Shown piece after piece: positions 10,841 to 22,829 of a stretch of DNA of 64,000 bases; the stretch's first letter is position 1; each line of letters starts with the position of its first letter. Position numbers and translations under genes: made by a program. Under the pieces are notes generated by a model. That model made no database searches and was not told where the DNA came from. It saw only the letters and a program-made list of their open reading frames with translations. Source of the stretch: Clavelina lepadiformis (Eukaryota; Chordata; Ascidiacea; Aplousobranchia; Clavelinidae); contig NC_135245.1 of assembly GCF_947623445.1 (NCBI RefSeq), forward strand, positions 4,037,501 to 4,101,500, given 5' to 3'.

Positions 10841-13800
10841 TAGCAACGGAAAAGCTTTAAAGCATAAACAATCGTCAACAATTCATTTCTGGTCGTAGAA
10901 TAGTTCCGTTCGATTTTAACGATCGATTGTCATAAGCAACCATTTGTTCGCTGCCATCAACTTCCTGAAATAAGGCTCAACCAACGGCGACATCTGAAGC
11001 ATCGGTGTCCAAAATAAAAGGTTTATTAAAATCGGAGTAGCTTGAAACAGGTGAGCTTATTAAAACACGTTCTGACACTCGCCGATCCAGAAAAACGTTT
11101 TTCCTATATCAGTAAGTTTATGTAGAGATACTGCAATCAGTGCATAAAGTTTTTAATGAATTTTCTATAGTAAGAAGTCAATCCAACAACACGTTTAACG
11201 TGTATGACGGACAGCGGAATTGGCCACTCCATTACAACGCGAGCCTTGTCTGGATCGCATTTTATGCCCTATTGGGACACCACGTGATCAAAAAATGTGA
11301 ACCTTGATGTAAAACAACGTACATTTCGTAGGCTTAAGAGTGAAGCGCGCAACTTTAAACCGCTCCAGAATTAATTCAGCCTATCCAGATGTGCTTCAAA
11401 CGTACAACCATACGCAATTACGTCATCGAGATTGGTTAAGACGCCGTTCCCCTCCACGCCATTATTCGCATAAGGCGCTGAAAAATGGTAGTAGAGTTAT
11501 TCAACCCCATAGGCCAAGACTTCCCAAACCTTTTGGTTCTGCGACCACAATATAGAAACGAAATTTTTATGCGACCCCTTGAGGGGTAACTTACACGTTA
11601 AAGATATTAAAACAATAAACGCCCAATTACAAATCTCATGTGGTATTTTGTCTCTAGCAAAATCATACAAGTGCACACAATCCAACGAAGTACAGTGACT
11701 GTAACCTGCAGTAATAAAAGAATCTCGTAATGGAAACAGTAAAGCGAATAAAAAATTAACAAAAAATATTCAATTTTTAGAAATTGAATGCGTTTCCCGA
11801 CACCAAAATTACATTTTATGACCCTAAACGGGGTCGCGACCCACAGTTTGAGAAGCTCTGCCGTAAGCAATAAATTGTATTCGAAACGACCGACATGGCT
11901 TGTGAAGGCCGTAACCTTGCGCGACGGGTCTTATTCATGGTGTCCGCCAATACTCTTGACTTCAAGCAGAGAAATATTTACAACCCACAAACTCGTCGAG
12001 ACTATCGTTAATGCTGCAGTTCAGGAAACTATTTTTCTTGGCTTTTTTATTTACCTGACGGTAGTCGACACAAAATCACGTCCCACCTGCTTTCTTCTTC
12101 ACCAACACCATTGGACTGGACCAAAGCGACTTAAAGGTGCTTATTAGGTCTTCTTTGTGCATGTCTTTGATAATATCTTCCACATGTATTTTCTGCTGAA
12201 ATCCCGTCCGCTCTGCGTCTGTCGCGTTGGATTGGCGCCTTGTATCTATAACATGATGAATAAATTCAGTGCAGCCAAGATTGTTTTTCCTAACTGAAAA
12301 GGCACTTTGGTGTTTTTTTTTAACTGCTAAAACCGCTTGTGTTTGCTTGCCAGACAGTCCCTCGTTAAAGTTGAACTCACCTTGTATCTTATGTGCCAGT
12401 TTACAGGATTTTTTTGCAGGGCCTTCGCGAGTACAGTAGGTTAAACTGTTCACTGCAGAAACACATCCGTAACCAATTTAACTGCTGTACTTTCGAATAA
12501 GATTCTCAATTAAGGCACATAATTGCCGGGCAGTTTGTAAGTCACGTTAATTATTACAGAGATCGGGAAAACGGTGGTAACTTGCGTACCATTGGGTATT
12601 ATAACGCTGTCGTCGCTAAAGTTTGCCAGCAACACTGGAACACGTGCATCCAACGCAGTCACAATACAACTAGCTGTAAAAATTCCATACTTAACTCTAA
12701 ATTCAGTATTCCGCTCTAAATAAGCTGAAAAGGATAAACATATTCTCTATGGACGTCGTTGTTGAGTTTAATGACGCTGATCTCGGAAGAAGGCGGAACG
12801 ACTACGATCGCTGTCACAAAGATCTCGTTGCGTTTCGAGACAAGCGGCCGTTTTAGTAGAGGAACGTCAGCTTCGCTTATAGACATGCTCATAAAAGTAT
12901 AGCACAAAGCTCAATGACGAAACTTAAGGAAATCAAGGCCGATTATAAAATCATGCACTTAATTGGAACAAACAAAATGATCAACATTAAAGGTTAAACA
13001 CCCAAGTGTGAACGAGACTTTACCTTGACCCACAATGACGAAGTCGCTTCCGCCGGCTCGGACAAAATGCGTTTCTTCCGGTGATGCTGACATGGGTACT
13101 TTTACAACAGAGCTCAAACCATACCAAAACGATGTCTTGATGAGAAACACGCAGGCACCAGTATCTACCAAGGCACATATTGCTTTATCTCGAAACATTA
13201 CGTCAAAAAACGGTGCAAATCTGCACTCGCGTTCTGTCCCGCAATAACTACATTTTCAGTTATCGAAGAAATTTCTGTCGAACCTTCCACCGGTTTGTGT
13301 TCCCGTCGGATATCGTGACTGCTGTAAACAGACGAATCAAAATTGTTGTTACGACATCGCGGACAACCCTTAAAAAGATGCTTTATCGAACCGCATACAA
13401 ATTATTTAAGACGGCGCCGGACGGTGTTGGTAGATAGGCACCAACCATCACCTTTATTCGAAAAAACGTTAAGCATTAGTTGCATCGATCTGTTCGTTGG
13501 CTTATCTCACTTATTAGTTCTGAAGCGGTTTCACAGTGGCGTTCTTTATACGCTTTCGTCTCTCGCTCCATACTTTACTTTGCTTAAAACGGCAGAAACG
13601 TCCTGGGATGAGGGCAGCGCTGAACAAGTTTAGGTCAACTGCAGCCCCACTGAAACATTGGAGTTTGCGCTGAAAACTTTGTCGGCCGTGGCCATAAAAT
13701 CACGCTCATACCTGAGCGTTGCTGGTATGCTGGAGGCCAATCGCCGGTCTCTCTAACACTTGTTCAGTCACAAGTACAGTACTTCGTTCCTCAGGAGGAT

Positions 13801-14040
13801 GTCGTCGTCTTTAAGGTGACATCTACTGTGGAATGCTTTCAGTGTATAAACAAAATCCCGCGAATCTTCTTGTGGCGCTTCGATACGCTGGACCAATTCC
13901 AAACGCAACTTGTGGGCAAATTTTTCGCTGTTGCTGGCTTCGTTGGCCCTTTCGACTAAAGATTCGAACGAAATCATGTAAAAATAAATTATCCTCGCTT
14001 CGAATCTTCTTCATGAATCTTCGCTTCATGCTGCAATAAC
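10841..14040 (-). mobile_element. Decayed Gypsy-type LTR retroelement, copy B
   Basis: It is homologous to copy A. On the minus strand from high to low come a gag-like fragment (13768-13977, with RLELVQRIEAPQEDSRDF), a damaged zinc-knuckle region (about 13250-13420), aspartic protease (12959-13198, ALVDTGACVFLI), RT N-terminal region (12076-12453, SSPMVLVKKK), the RT catalytic box (near 11415-11440, here NLDDVIAYG) and the RNase H region (10841-11100). The changed catalytic tyrosine and the hAT insertion show that it is inactive. It forms the left end of segmental unit B. Confidence 0.82.
11515..11860. mobile_element. hAT-type MITE, unit B copy
   Basis: This is the same 346-bp element as 510-856, with ends caagacttcccaaac and gagaagctctg. 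It is flanked by ccataggc and ccgtaagc. Sharing the insertion site with unit A shows common descent rather than independent insertion. Confidence 0.8.
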
Positions 14041-14339
14041 ACATTAAGATAATAAACTTTCAAAACTTGACCAGATCATCACCTGGATTGAAGCGAGGCG
14101 GTGTCATCAATAAGTCAGAGAGCATTTCACATCAGCAAAGCTGGTAATCCTAGAATTGGTGATTAATCTTGGAGGGCTCGCCAATTTGTTACCGAATTCG
14201 TCTGCCAGATACTCTGTTACAGCTTTCACGGTGCGCTCCAAACAAAACGAGCAGAATAAAAACAGCTAGCAATTGTATTATAACGTGAAACTCGTCGATT
14301 AAAACATATAAGAAGAGTCACTAACGAACTGGTATAGGC

Positions 14340-15450
14340 TAGTAATGAGATAATTAAAACTTGTTTACAGCGGACCCGTGAAACACAACAAGAACGAAGG
14401 TTTTCACTCTGGGCCCGGACGTCTGGAATGTCCTCTCAAGAAATATTTTGCATCAAAGGAAAATCCAATTACACAACAATGCCTGCAAGCTACCAATCGC
14501 GATAAGACGCCTATAACAGCTTTGTGGTCAACTCTATCGAAGCGTTAAGCGACAGATTACATAAAAATCCACAAAGTAACGATACTGTGCATAAAAGAAA
14601 TCAGTGTACGATAAAAACGTAAAAATACCAGAAACGAGCAAAATTCGAGAGAAGGAAAACACAGATAATACAAACAATTACAAGTGCAAATATTTTGCCA
14701 CAACTGTACCGGGCTATCGCTCTAGTTTTGCTGATGCAATGAAAGATGATGCTTTTACGTCAAGTTATCAAGACTTTCTCGGTAATTTTCGTGACACAAT
14801 GTTAAAATCGCGGTGGGCAACAGTTTGAGCATAACGACCAACTCAAAAGCAAACTGATGGGTTGCAATCGACCTATGGTCTATGGATCACTAAACACATC
14901 TTTTTAATGCTGTAATCATACATTTGTGATTTGTTAAGTCAGTGCGTTAGGCACAAACCGCTTTTTAACGGTGGGGTCTGAAGATGCCAAATTTTTACAT
15001 TTCGACACTGGACAAATTATAACTTTCATCGATTTTCCCTTTACTACTGAAGCGTTGCGCCAAGGGTAAAAAATATCCTACACCCTTTCCCTTAACCCAC
15101 TTTCTCAAGAGAAGATGGAAAAGTGCGCGTGCTGCACCTACACTAGATTATTCTTGACCATAATGGTTGAACAAATTTTGATTACTTCATTTAAGAATAG
15201 GATTCGTTAATTTTGATGATTAAAACATATTTCACAAGACAAAACATTTTTTGTACTGTGCGATCGATAAATCGGACGTTTACAAACCTACTGACCTACT
15301 GCAAAACCAGAACCAACAAACAAGCCTTGTTACTACACGTTAGCATTTACATCACACAAATGAATTATGATTTCTATGGCCAGTGCAAATATTTACAGTC
15401 TGAGCTAGCAGTGAAAGCAGGCAAAGTAAAGCTCATGTCCAAGTAATGAC
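14340..15450 (+). other. Conserved plus-strand ORF block, unit B copy
   Basis: Counterpart of 3300-4380 and 62390-63510. The first frame (about 14440-14625) has an in-frame stop (SYQSR then TAA). The second frame at 14604-14828 is open for 74 codons and nearly identical to the one at 62652-62876 (SSYQDFLGNFRD, LKSRWATV). A third frame (15213-15446) ends KAGKVKLMSK. It has no recognised domain, and coding status is uncertain. Confidence 0.4.
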
Positions 15451-15515
15451 GATTGCAGTTATATTTTGAACACTTTATGAAAATATTATTTAATAATGGT
15501 TGTGTCATTTACGAT

Positions 15516-15839
15516 TGCGTCGCGAACCCCTGTTGGGTTGTTTGCCTTTTCTCCGGGGGTCGCGAAGACGACAATTAAATACCAATCACTATTACGAGAA
15601 TGCAAATTAATTACCATAAAAAATTAACTCTAATAAGGGATGTGCATGAATTCAATAAATGAGTATTTTTTTCAACAGGGTGGTATCATAATTTATTTTA
15701 TTTTTAATTATAATTTTTTGTGCTATTGCGCTTACACAAATGTATTACATACGCCTTAATCAAAATTTTTGGAAGGGGGTCGTTAGCTACATTGGGTTGT
15801 TAAAATGGGTCGCGGTATGAAAAAGGTTGAAAACCACTG
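15516..15839. mobile_element. Truncated hAT-like element in unit B
   Basis: The right end, read inverted, is CAGTGGTTTTCAACC followed by a GCGACCC motif, the classic end of many hAT elements. The left part contains gtcgcgaacccctgttggg and gggggtcgcgaag but lacks the matching terminus, so the left end has been lost. Compared with unit A, its arrival replaced 4420-4960. There is no ORF of note. Confidence 0.7.
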
Positions 15840-15854
15840 GTCTAGACAAAGAAC

Positions 15855-17204
15855 CATCCAAACAAACAACCACTGCTGCAATGTCAAATGTGATACTTTG
15901 CAGGTTTTTATTTTGGAGCTGGGTTATGGTAGTTCATCAGCAATGTAACGAAATATTTGAAATTTTCCAGGAAATAATTTAGGTTTGATTCCAAGATTTT
16001 GGGTTACCCAAAAGTGCTTGCCCTTATTTCAATTGTCAATATTCAAGAAATAATTTCCTTTATTAAGCATTTCTGCTACTACATGGCGCCAATGTTACCT
16101 CAATTTAAGTTTATAAATGCGTTTATGGTTTGTATTTGGAAGTGAGCTCTCTGGGAAACTCTATGGCAAAAACAAAATTTAATTCAAAACAAACTTGTTG
16201 ACCACAGTTAAAATGGCAACGTCAGGCAAACAACTTCAACATTTCTATGTAATTTGAACTGCCGTGGAAAATTTTGTTGAAACTTATTTTGTCTTAAGAA
16301 GTGCACCAATTATAAAAAGTTTTCAGAACTCTCGATATGCCAGCAAGCTGCTTTGTGACTGAGTTCCCATATATTTATTACATTTTGATGTTGTTGACAT
16401 TTCACTTTTTTTTTTATTTCCGACAAAAATTATTACCAAAACACACAGTTTGTTTTTGTTCATTTGTATAAGTAAAACTTCTTTCAATAATTCAAATTCA
16501 AACTTTAAAAAGCAGCCATCATGACAAAATGCTTTGCAAAATAGTATTTTCTCCTATGTTTATTTCGTAAATACAGTTTGTATTTGTAAAATAAGAATAT
16601 AATAGTCTATAAATAAACCGTAATTACATCGCTGCTACAGAAAATACGCTATACGTGACGCAAACACAAAACATGCAAAAACGACTAAAACATAACCCAC
16701 TGCCTAATGCATGTAACTCAGTATTTCATTAACGTGTGATGACTTTGGTCAGCATTCCTGTTTGGCTTATATGGTGACAGAGGATCTCAGGATTTCGACT
16801 TTGCATAGTTTGCAGTTTAAATTTAACACCAAGTACTTAAAATTTCACACGTGAAAAGATTTGGTTCCAAGATTACAGATTTCAACGATGTTGTTGGTCA
16901 GGTCAGAAACAAATATTTCCAATATACAACTTCTTTTGTGACGTATTTCTTTTAACTACTGGCGTCATTGTCAACCACCTTGTGTTTTCGAGTAAGTTGT
17001 TTTCAGCAATGTTTTGGAAAAACTTAACAAAAATAGTTAAATACCAGAGACAACTTTTTGATCAAACATTTTGAATTTAAATTGACTTATTCGTGTTAAA
17101 ATTTGGTAAATTTACACTTGAAAAATTTGATCAGTTTTTACAACAATGTTCTGCATGTTCTGCAATACTGCATGAACCTTAAAGCGGCACTGGACAAAAC
17201 ATTT
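15855..17204. other. Intergenic sequence upstream of gene copy 2
   Basis: It aligns with 4981-6349 in unit A. No coding sequence or other element was recognised. Confidence 0.6.
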
Positions 17205-17725
17205 GAACTGACTACACCACGTGGGCTAAAAGCCTTATTGTGACAAGATTTTACAATAGCTTATATGTGATTTCTTTTCGTAAGCTTTGTGGCTCGCAGA
17301 ATGAGTGCTGGAAATGAAAGAAAAAATGAAAAGAAAAAAGAAAAAGGTTTTGTGCGTTATGAGAAAAAGGATTTCCACAATTTTCAGTTCTTGCATGCTT
17401 GTGGTATAAATTGTATTTGTGAGCGCCTTGAAGCACATAAAGACAAAGAAAAATACTTCTGCAATGCAGGTTTAATGCGTAGATCGATGGAGGTGCTGCA
17501 AGTTGAAAATATGAGGTTTTTAAATTTTGACAAAGATTTTACCTTTAGTTGCACAAAATATACAAAATAATGTATTCATCACTGAAGGGGACCTCTAAAT
17601 ACAGTAGCTTCATAACTATTGTACGTAGAAAATGTTATCAGCAAATAAGTTGAGAAACTAAACCGTCTGTCTTTAAGTTTTTATTCTCAGATTTGAAGCA
17701 TCGAGAGTTTGTCGCAAAATTTAAA
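17205..17725 (+). promoter_or_regulatory. Conserved upstream block, copy 2
   Basis: It has the same block as upstream of copies 1 and 5: CACGTG at 17218-17223 and a splice acceptor (ttctcag, AG at 17689-17690) 35 bases before the ATG. An in-frame upstream ATG at 17693 exists only in this copy and would put 11 polar residues before the signal peptide, so the start at 17726 is preferred. Confidence 0.4.
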
Positions 17726-20700
17726 ATGATTTCTCCACGTATTTTGTGGATATTGCTGATGACGTGTTCCTCGTGGAAAGGAGTGATGAGCTTGGATAGA
17801 GAAGCGTGTATGCCCATACGATTATCACCGACCCAGCAGGATTCGTTACCAGATATGGAAACGTTAAGGATTCAAAGAGGATTACCTGGAAAAGCTGGAG
17901 GAATTGGGCCAGTTGGACCCCAGGGAAGTCAAGGACCCAGGGGACTTCCCGGCACTTGTGCTTGTGATCCGAGCGAAATTGCTCAAATACATGGTAAGTT
18001 CGAAAAACTGAATTTCATATTTATTAAATAATGACTGAAGTGTTTAAACCGAATAACTTCAACTGCATGGTTATATTCATGACAGGCAAAGAAATAACCT
18101 TGTTTGTGATAAATTCAAAGCCAATTAATATCTCTATATTAATCGAATGGAAAATCGTCATTTCTTGTTATGGGAAATGCAAATGTTTAGGCTTCGGATT
18201 TTGACTCGTTCAAACTATATAAGATCATGTTTAAAATCTTTTCGAACCACTTTCAACAATTAAAAAACTATATAAAAGGACTTGTGTTTTATCTCCTTAG
18301 TTTTCCTGGGAAATATAACCGCAAAGCTCGAAAGTTTGATTGCATTGCATCATTACGCTCTAAAAGGTTGGTCGTACTTTAAATATAATAAGGTTTTTTA
18401 TAAAAATATGTTATTACTGTCGTAAGTTTCTTTTACATTTCTTTTAGATATACTGTTATAGCAAAGTGACAAGAGTAGTCTTTAAGGGTTGGAATATATT
18501 CATATCCTATAACCACACTTTAATCTTTCCAATTTATTCGTTAAACGTCGCCATTTTGTTTTAACGCCTAAAGAGCTGATTAAGTGTTCAAATACTCTTT
18601 GAAAATTGAAACAATTTAAAAGAGCATCACCTATATTCAGCAACCTCACTGTATATTCCTCATTGTATTGTGGTTTATTTCCTGCCACGATATCATTTAT
18701 GACATTTTATCGTTTTTATTACCAAGCTAAAATATATAATGGAAATATATTTAGTCGATCAATGCGACCACATGCCATGTAAAAATGGAGGAACTTGTAT
18801 CAACGATGGACACTCGTATATATGCAACTGCACTGATGAATATGAGGGACATGACTGCTCCATAAGTAAATAGTTTTCACAATAATAATATAAACAAGTT
18901 TATTTGAATCGATTTTTGTGATACTTTTGGTGACGACGCATTGTTGGTAAAAATTGTTTACATTTTATTTGTATATGGTTCGGTTTATAAAAAATTGCAT
19001 TATTTTGCTCAGGAATCCAGTGCGTGGTGCCGTCGGCGCCCAACAACGGAACGATCTCTCGAGAAAGTGGTCAACTGGTTCCTTATAAGGAAAACATTAC
19101 ATACAGATGCAACGATAGACACGTGGTGGCGTATCAAGTAAATAATTTTCTAGTTTCAACTTGTCAGGAAACTAAACAATGGACAAAAGATACTCCAGTG
19201 TGCGTGGGTAGGTCTTTTAACTGACTTTAAATTTGTTTTTACAAACAACAAGTCTAAATTTTGCATCTGTTTTTATTAAACTTTTTAAAATTTTCAGTTG
19301 ATGATTGTAATCCCGACTCATGCTCTGGAAGAGGAACTTGCATCAATCAAATCGGCCGAACAATTTGTGAATGTGATGAAGGATACGAAGGAAGCGATTG
19401 TTCAGTTCAAAGTGAACTTTCTTAAATCAAACTCGGCGATTATTGCAATAAATTCAAAGAAAATTGTGATTATGACGTAATAGTGAGCTCAGTATTCAAC
19501 TCCAAGCACTCGTAATAGAAAGTGTTTGTAGGTAATCCTTGTGATCTATCTCCCTGCGGTCAAAGAGGAGTTTGCGTGTTGGAAGAAGATATGAACTACA
19601 CCTGCCGATGTCTCGCTGGATATTTCGGAAAAAATTGCGAGACAAATATCGGTTTGTAAATTTCCTTAAGATAACTAAAAAGCCGAGATATGGGTTCGGT
19701 GATTTTCGTTTTAAAAAATTCAAACTTTAAGTATTTCATTATATGCTAATCAGATATGCTTTTTCAGAATTATTTAGTAAGAACTTTTATATTTATATTG
19801 ATTTTTAAAGCCATCTATATTATAGCTTTATTTAACTCATGTTTAACTCATTTTTGTAATTTCAGCAAGAGATTGTGTACGCGCTGTTGGTATGGAGGAC
19901 GGCAGAGTAGGAAATAACGATATTACAGCCTCACGGTCACATAGCATAGCAAGTTACCCACCGCATAAAGCCCGATTGAGACAACCTTCAAGTTGGCTGT
20001 CACCCCATCCACGTAAATGAGCAACTAGATGAAGTTTTCATTGTGACTTGACAAACTGCCGCAGTTGCAAAATGTTGTTTTAATAATTTTAAATCACTTT
20101 TTTTCCGGAACTCAGAACAACACATAACACAGAAATATTCGCTATTTTTGTAATATTGTTCGATAATTTTGCTTAGACATTTATGCATTTCATATGGTTT
20201 TATTAAAAACCTTTTAACTTAATTCGACATATATACGAGGAGAATGATTTGCGCACATTTTTCTTTACAGATTTCTTACTTATTTGTTAGCTCAGCGCGA
20301 TGAATGGCTTCAAGTGGATTTAAAATCATCTACCACTGTCGTCGCTGTTGCAACTCAAGGTCATTCATATGGTTCATATTGGACGACAAGTTACAAAATA
20401 CAGTATGGCTTCACCGAGAACGATTTGCAGATTATACAAAACAATCAAGGACAAGATTTGGTAAGTTCATTCTTGTGGTTGCTAAATGATTGTTGCACAG
20501 AGTTGATCGCAACAAAAACTAAATTACGTAAGCACCCATTCATAACTAAGTTAACTGTTAGTGTTCATGAAATGTTACACGAATGGAACAGATGCAGTCC
20601 AGGGTTCCTGAATCGTGCATTGAAACTATAGTAACAATTTTAACCATTAGTGTTTTAAGTACTATGTAAGCATTCCAGGTTGATGTTTTGCAAACTTTTG

Positions 20701-20902
20701 TGCTTATAAATTTTATCCAGTTAAATTTTTGAAATTATTATTAGTGAGCATTTTCCTGCAGATTTTTCAAGGTAACCGGGACCACAATAGCGTCGTTAGA
20801 AACAATTTTCCGGTTCCAGTGACCGCGAGATATTTCCGACTCCTTGTACAAACATGGCGATATTATTACGCAGCCCTTCGTGTAGAATATTATACCTGTT
20901 AA
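17726..20902 (+). CDS. Secreted collagen-EGF-sushi-EGF-EGF-discoidin protein, copy 2
   Basis: Nine exons: 17726-17993, 18301-18366, 18755-18865, 19013-19207, 19298-19411, 19532-19651, 19866-20012, 20291-20460 and 20762-20902. They join in frame to 443 residues. Domains match copy 1: signal peptide, collagen repeats (GLPG to GLPG), neck, EGF, CCP, EGF, EGF, F5/8C. The first six exons differ from copy 1 by scattered single substitutions. The three discoidin exons carry in-frame length changes: +6 in exon 7, +6 in exon 8 (TQGHSYGSYWTTSYK against TQGFVGHWTTSYK) and -9 in exon 9 (QTWRYYYAALRVEYY). All splice sites are canonical and no stop is seen. Inferred role: a secreted recognition molecule with altered discoidin loops. 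Confidence 0.85.
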
Positions 20903-22829
20903 TGGTTAAGAATTTCTGCATAACTTTTCATTGATTATATTTGTCATCTGCTATTGGACCTTTCCTCTATATACCGTGTAAATTTGTTTACAATCTCATA
21001 ATTCATATTCTTCACCAGCAAAGTTTCTACTGTACGGAACAATTAACATATCAATAATAAACATGCTAGCTCTTGATATTGTGTTATGTGAGCATGCATT
21101 GCAAACGTTAGATTTAACTGGTTGTGAATATATAGCTGCATATTTCCAGGGCAATATTAAGGGAGTTGAGTTGTTTTGTAACTTCAGAATTTGTGACAAA
21201 GATATCAGGGAATGATCCACGCGGCTCAAGCGTAAAAGATTGACAAATACTTAAAGGACATAAAATTGGGAAAACGCAGCACTCTAAAAATTAACATGTC
21301 ATGTGAAACCTCATTTACACCTCCGTTTTGCATTGCCGTAAATGGTAGGCTGAAGAATGTTAGACTAATTAAGCTTGATAAATTAATTATATCAAACTAC
21401 CTCCTGTGTGTGCGCATTGACCTCACTGCAGTGGTGGCTTTAGGCTTGGGTGGGGAGACAAAAATGTTTTCTTTGAAGATTTTAGAAAGTTCCAAACACA
21501 TTGCGACAAAAATATTTCCATGTTTTCTACTAGCATTTACTACAAACATAGAAAAAAGTATTTCGTAATTTTTCACTTTCTATAAAATAATGTCGCCTTA
21601 CTTAGTTTCCACCTTCCGTAAATTAGTGTTGTCCTCGTCTTGGCATGATGCTTTAACCACTTGATCGTTTAAACAACAAGCTATATGAAAATAATCTCAA
21701 TGCAGGAGCGGACCAATTTACACGGAGGTTTGATTTTCACAACTTTCCCCAATTCTATATTCAGTTCTTACAGCTAATTAGCAATAACCAATGATCAATT
21801 CCTGTCCCGGGAAATCGCGAATAGTAATACTCGTAACAATAATACTCGTATGCAATGTTTGTTCCTTTAGAGCGCGTATACACAATCAGGGGGGCCCACT
21901 TGGAGGGGGGATTTCAGGCAACCGTCTTGCTCGCCTCATCTTGAAGCCCTTTTAAAAAACGGTCAAAACATTTGAAAAGTTTAGCATTGTTTATTGGGAT
22001 TTTTAACATATTGCATTAAATTAGGTAATAATCTTATCGAGCACAAATATTTGCCTATAATGGCTAATACGCCTATTTATTTATAACTAATACATTAAAA
22101 AAATAATAAACATCGGCTAAAATTTGGGATATATAAATAGTATACATTTCGTATTTACAACCCCTTCAAGATCTTTTGCACTTACCATTACAGTTGATGG
22201 CCGTTTTAACAAGAGATTGATTTAATCTCATCTTGGTTCTATATCGGACAAAAGTAAAACGAAAACAAACATTTAAATCTTCGTTAAAAATGAAGTAAAC
22301 ATAGAAACAAGTCAAGATATTACTTTGCATTGTTCATAACCAACACAAACTTCAGTCAAATGCATGATTCCACCATAATCTTAATCAAGATGTTACAAGT
22401 CTACAACTAAAGAGCTAACTCTTAAACTTCACTCTGTCATCCCGCCTCGAAAAAGGTCTTGGTTATACGTTTCACAGTGCAAGGTAAATAACTTTTCCAC
22501 GCAAACACAAACGTTTTAAAAATATTTTTAAAACACGATCTTCCATCTGGAAATAAAATCGAGTGTTCGTAAATGTTATATCTGGCCATTATTTTCTCAT
22601 TGTGGTATAACTTGGACGGTCGATAGAAGAGACACACGTAACAGAATTATTGCTGTAAGAATGTGGTTGCTGCTGAGGCAAATACTACACAGTCATCACC
22701 ATTGTCCCACGACAAAGGAAGCTCTGAGCGACTGTAATGAAGAAACAGCTGTGGTTCCTTGTACAGTTAATGCATAAAAAAGCTTTCTAGATCTTCATAC
22801 ATACCGGGAAAACAGGCAGGCAGTCGTGC
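20903..22829. other. 3' flank of copy 2 and intergenic sequence
   Basis: The first 750 bases match the 3' flank of copy 1. Parts of 21750-22830 (acagctaattagc, aagtcaagatatta, ctggccgtacatctcc) reappear in compressed form at 54365-54780 downstream of copy 5. No gene is recognised. Confidence 0.5.

Larger units (their letters stand above)
11042..21660. repeat. Segmental duplication unit B (Gypsy remnant plus discoidin gene copy 2)
   Basis: This is the second copy of unit A, with the same order and the same hAT MITE at the same site, so the MITE inserted before the duplication. The clearest difference is a hAT remnant at 15516-15839 that replaces about 0.5 kb of unit A, including most of the palindrome pair. 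Confidence 0.85.
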
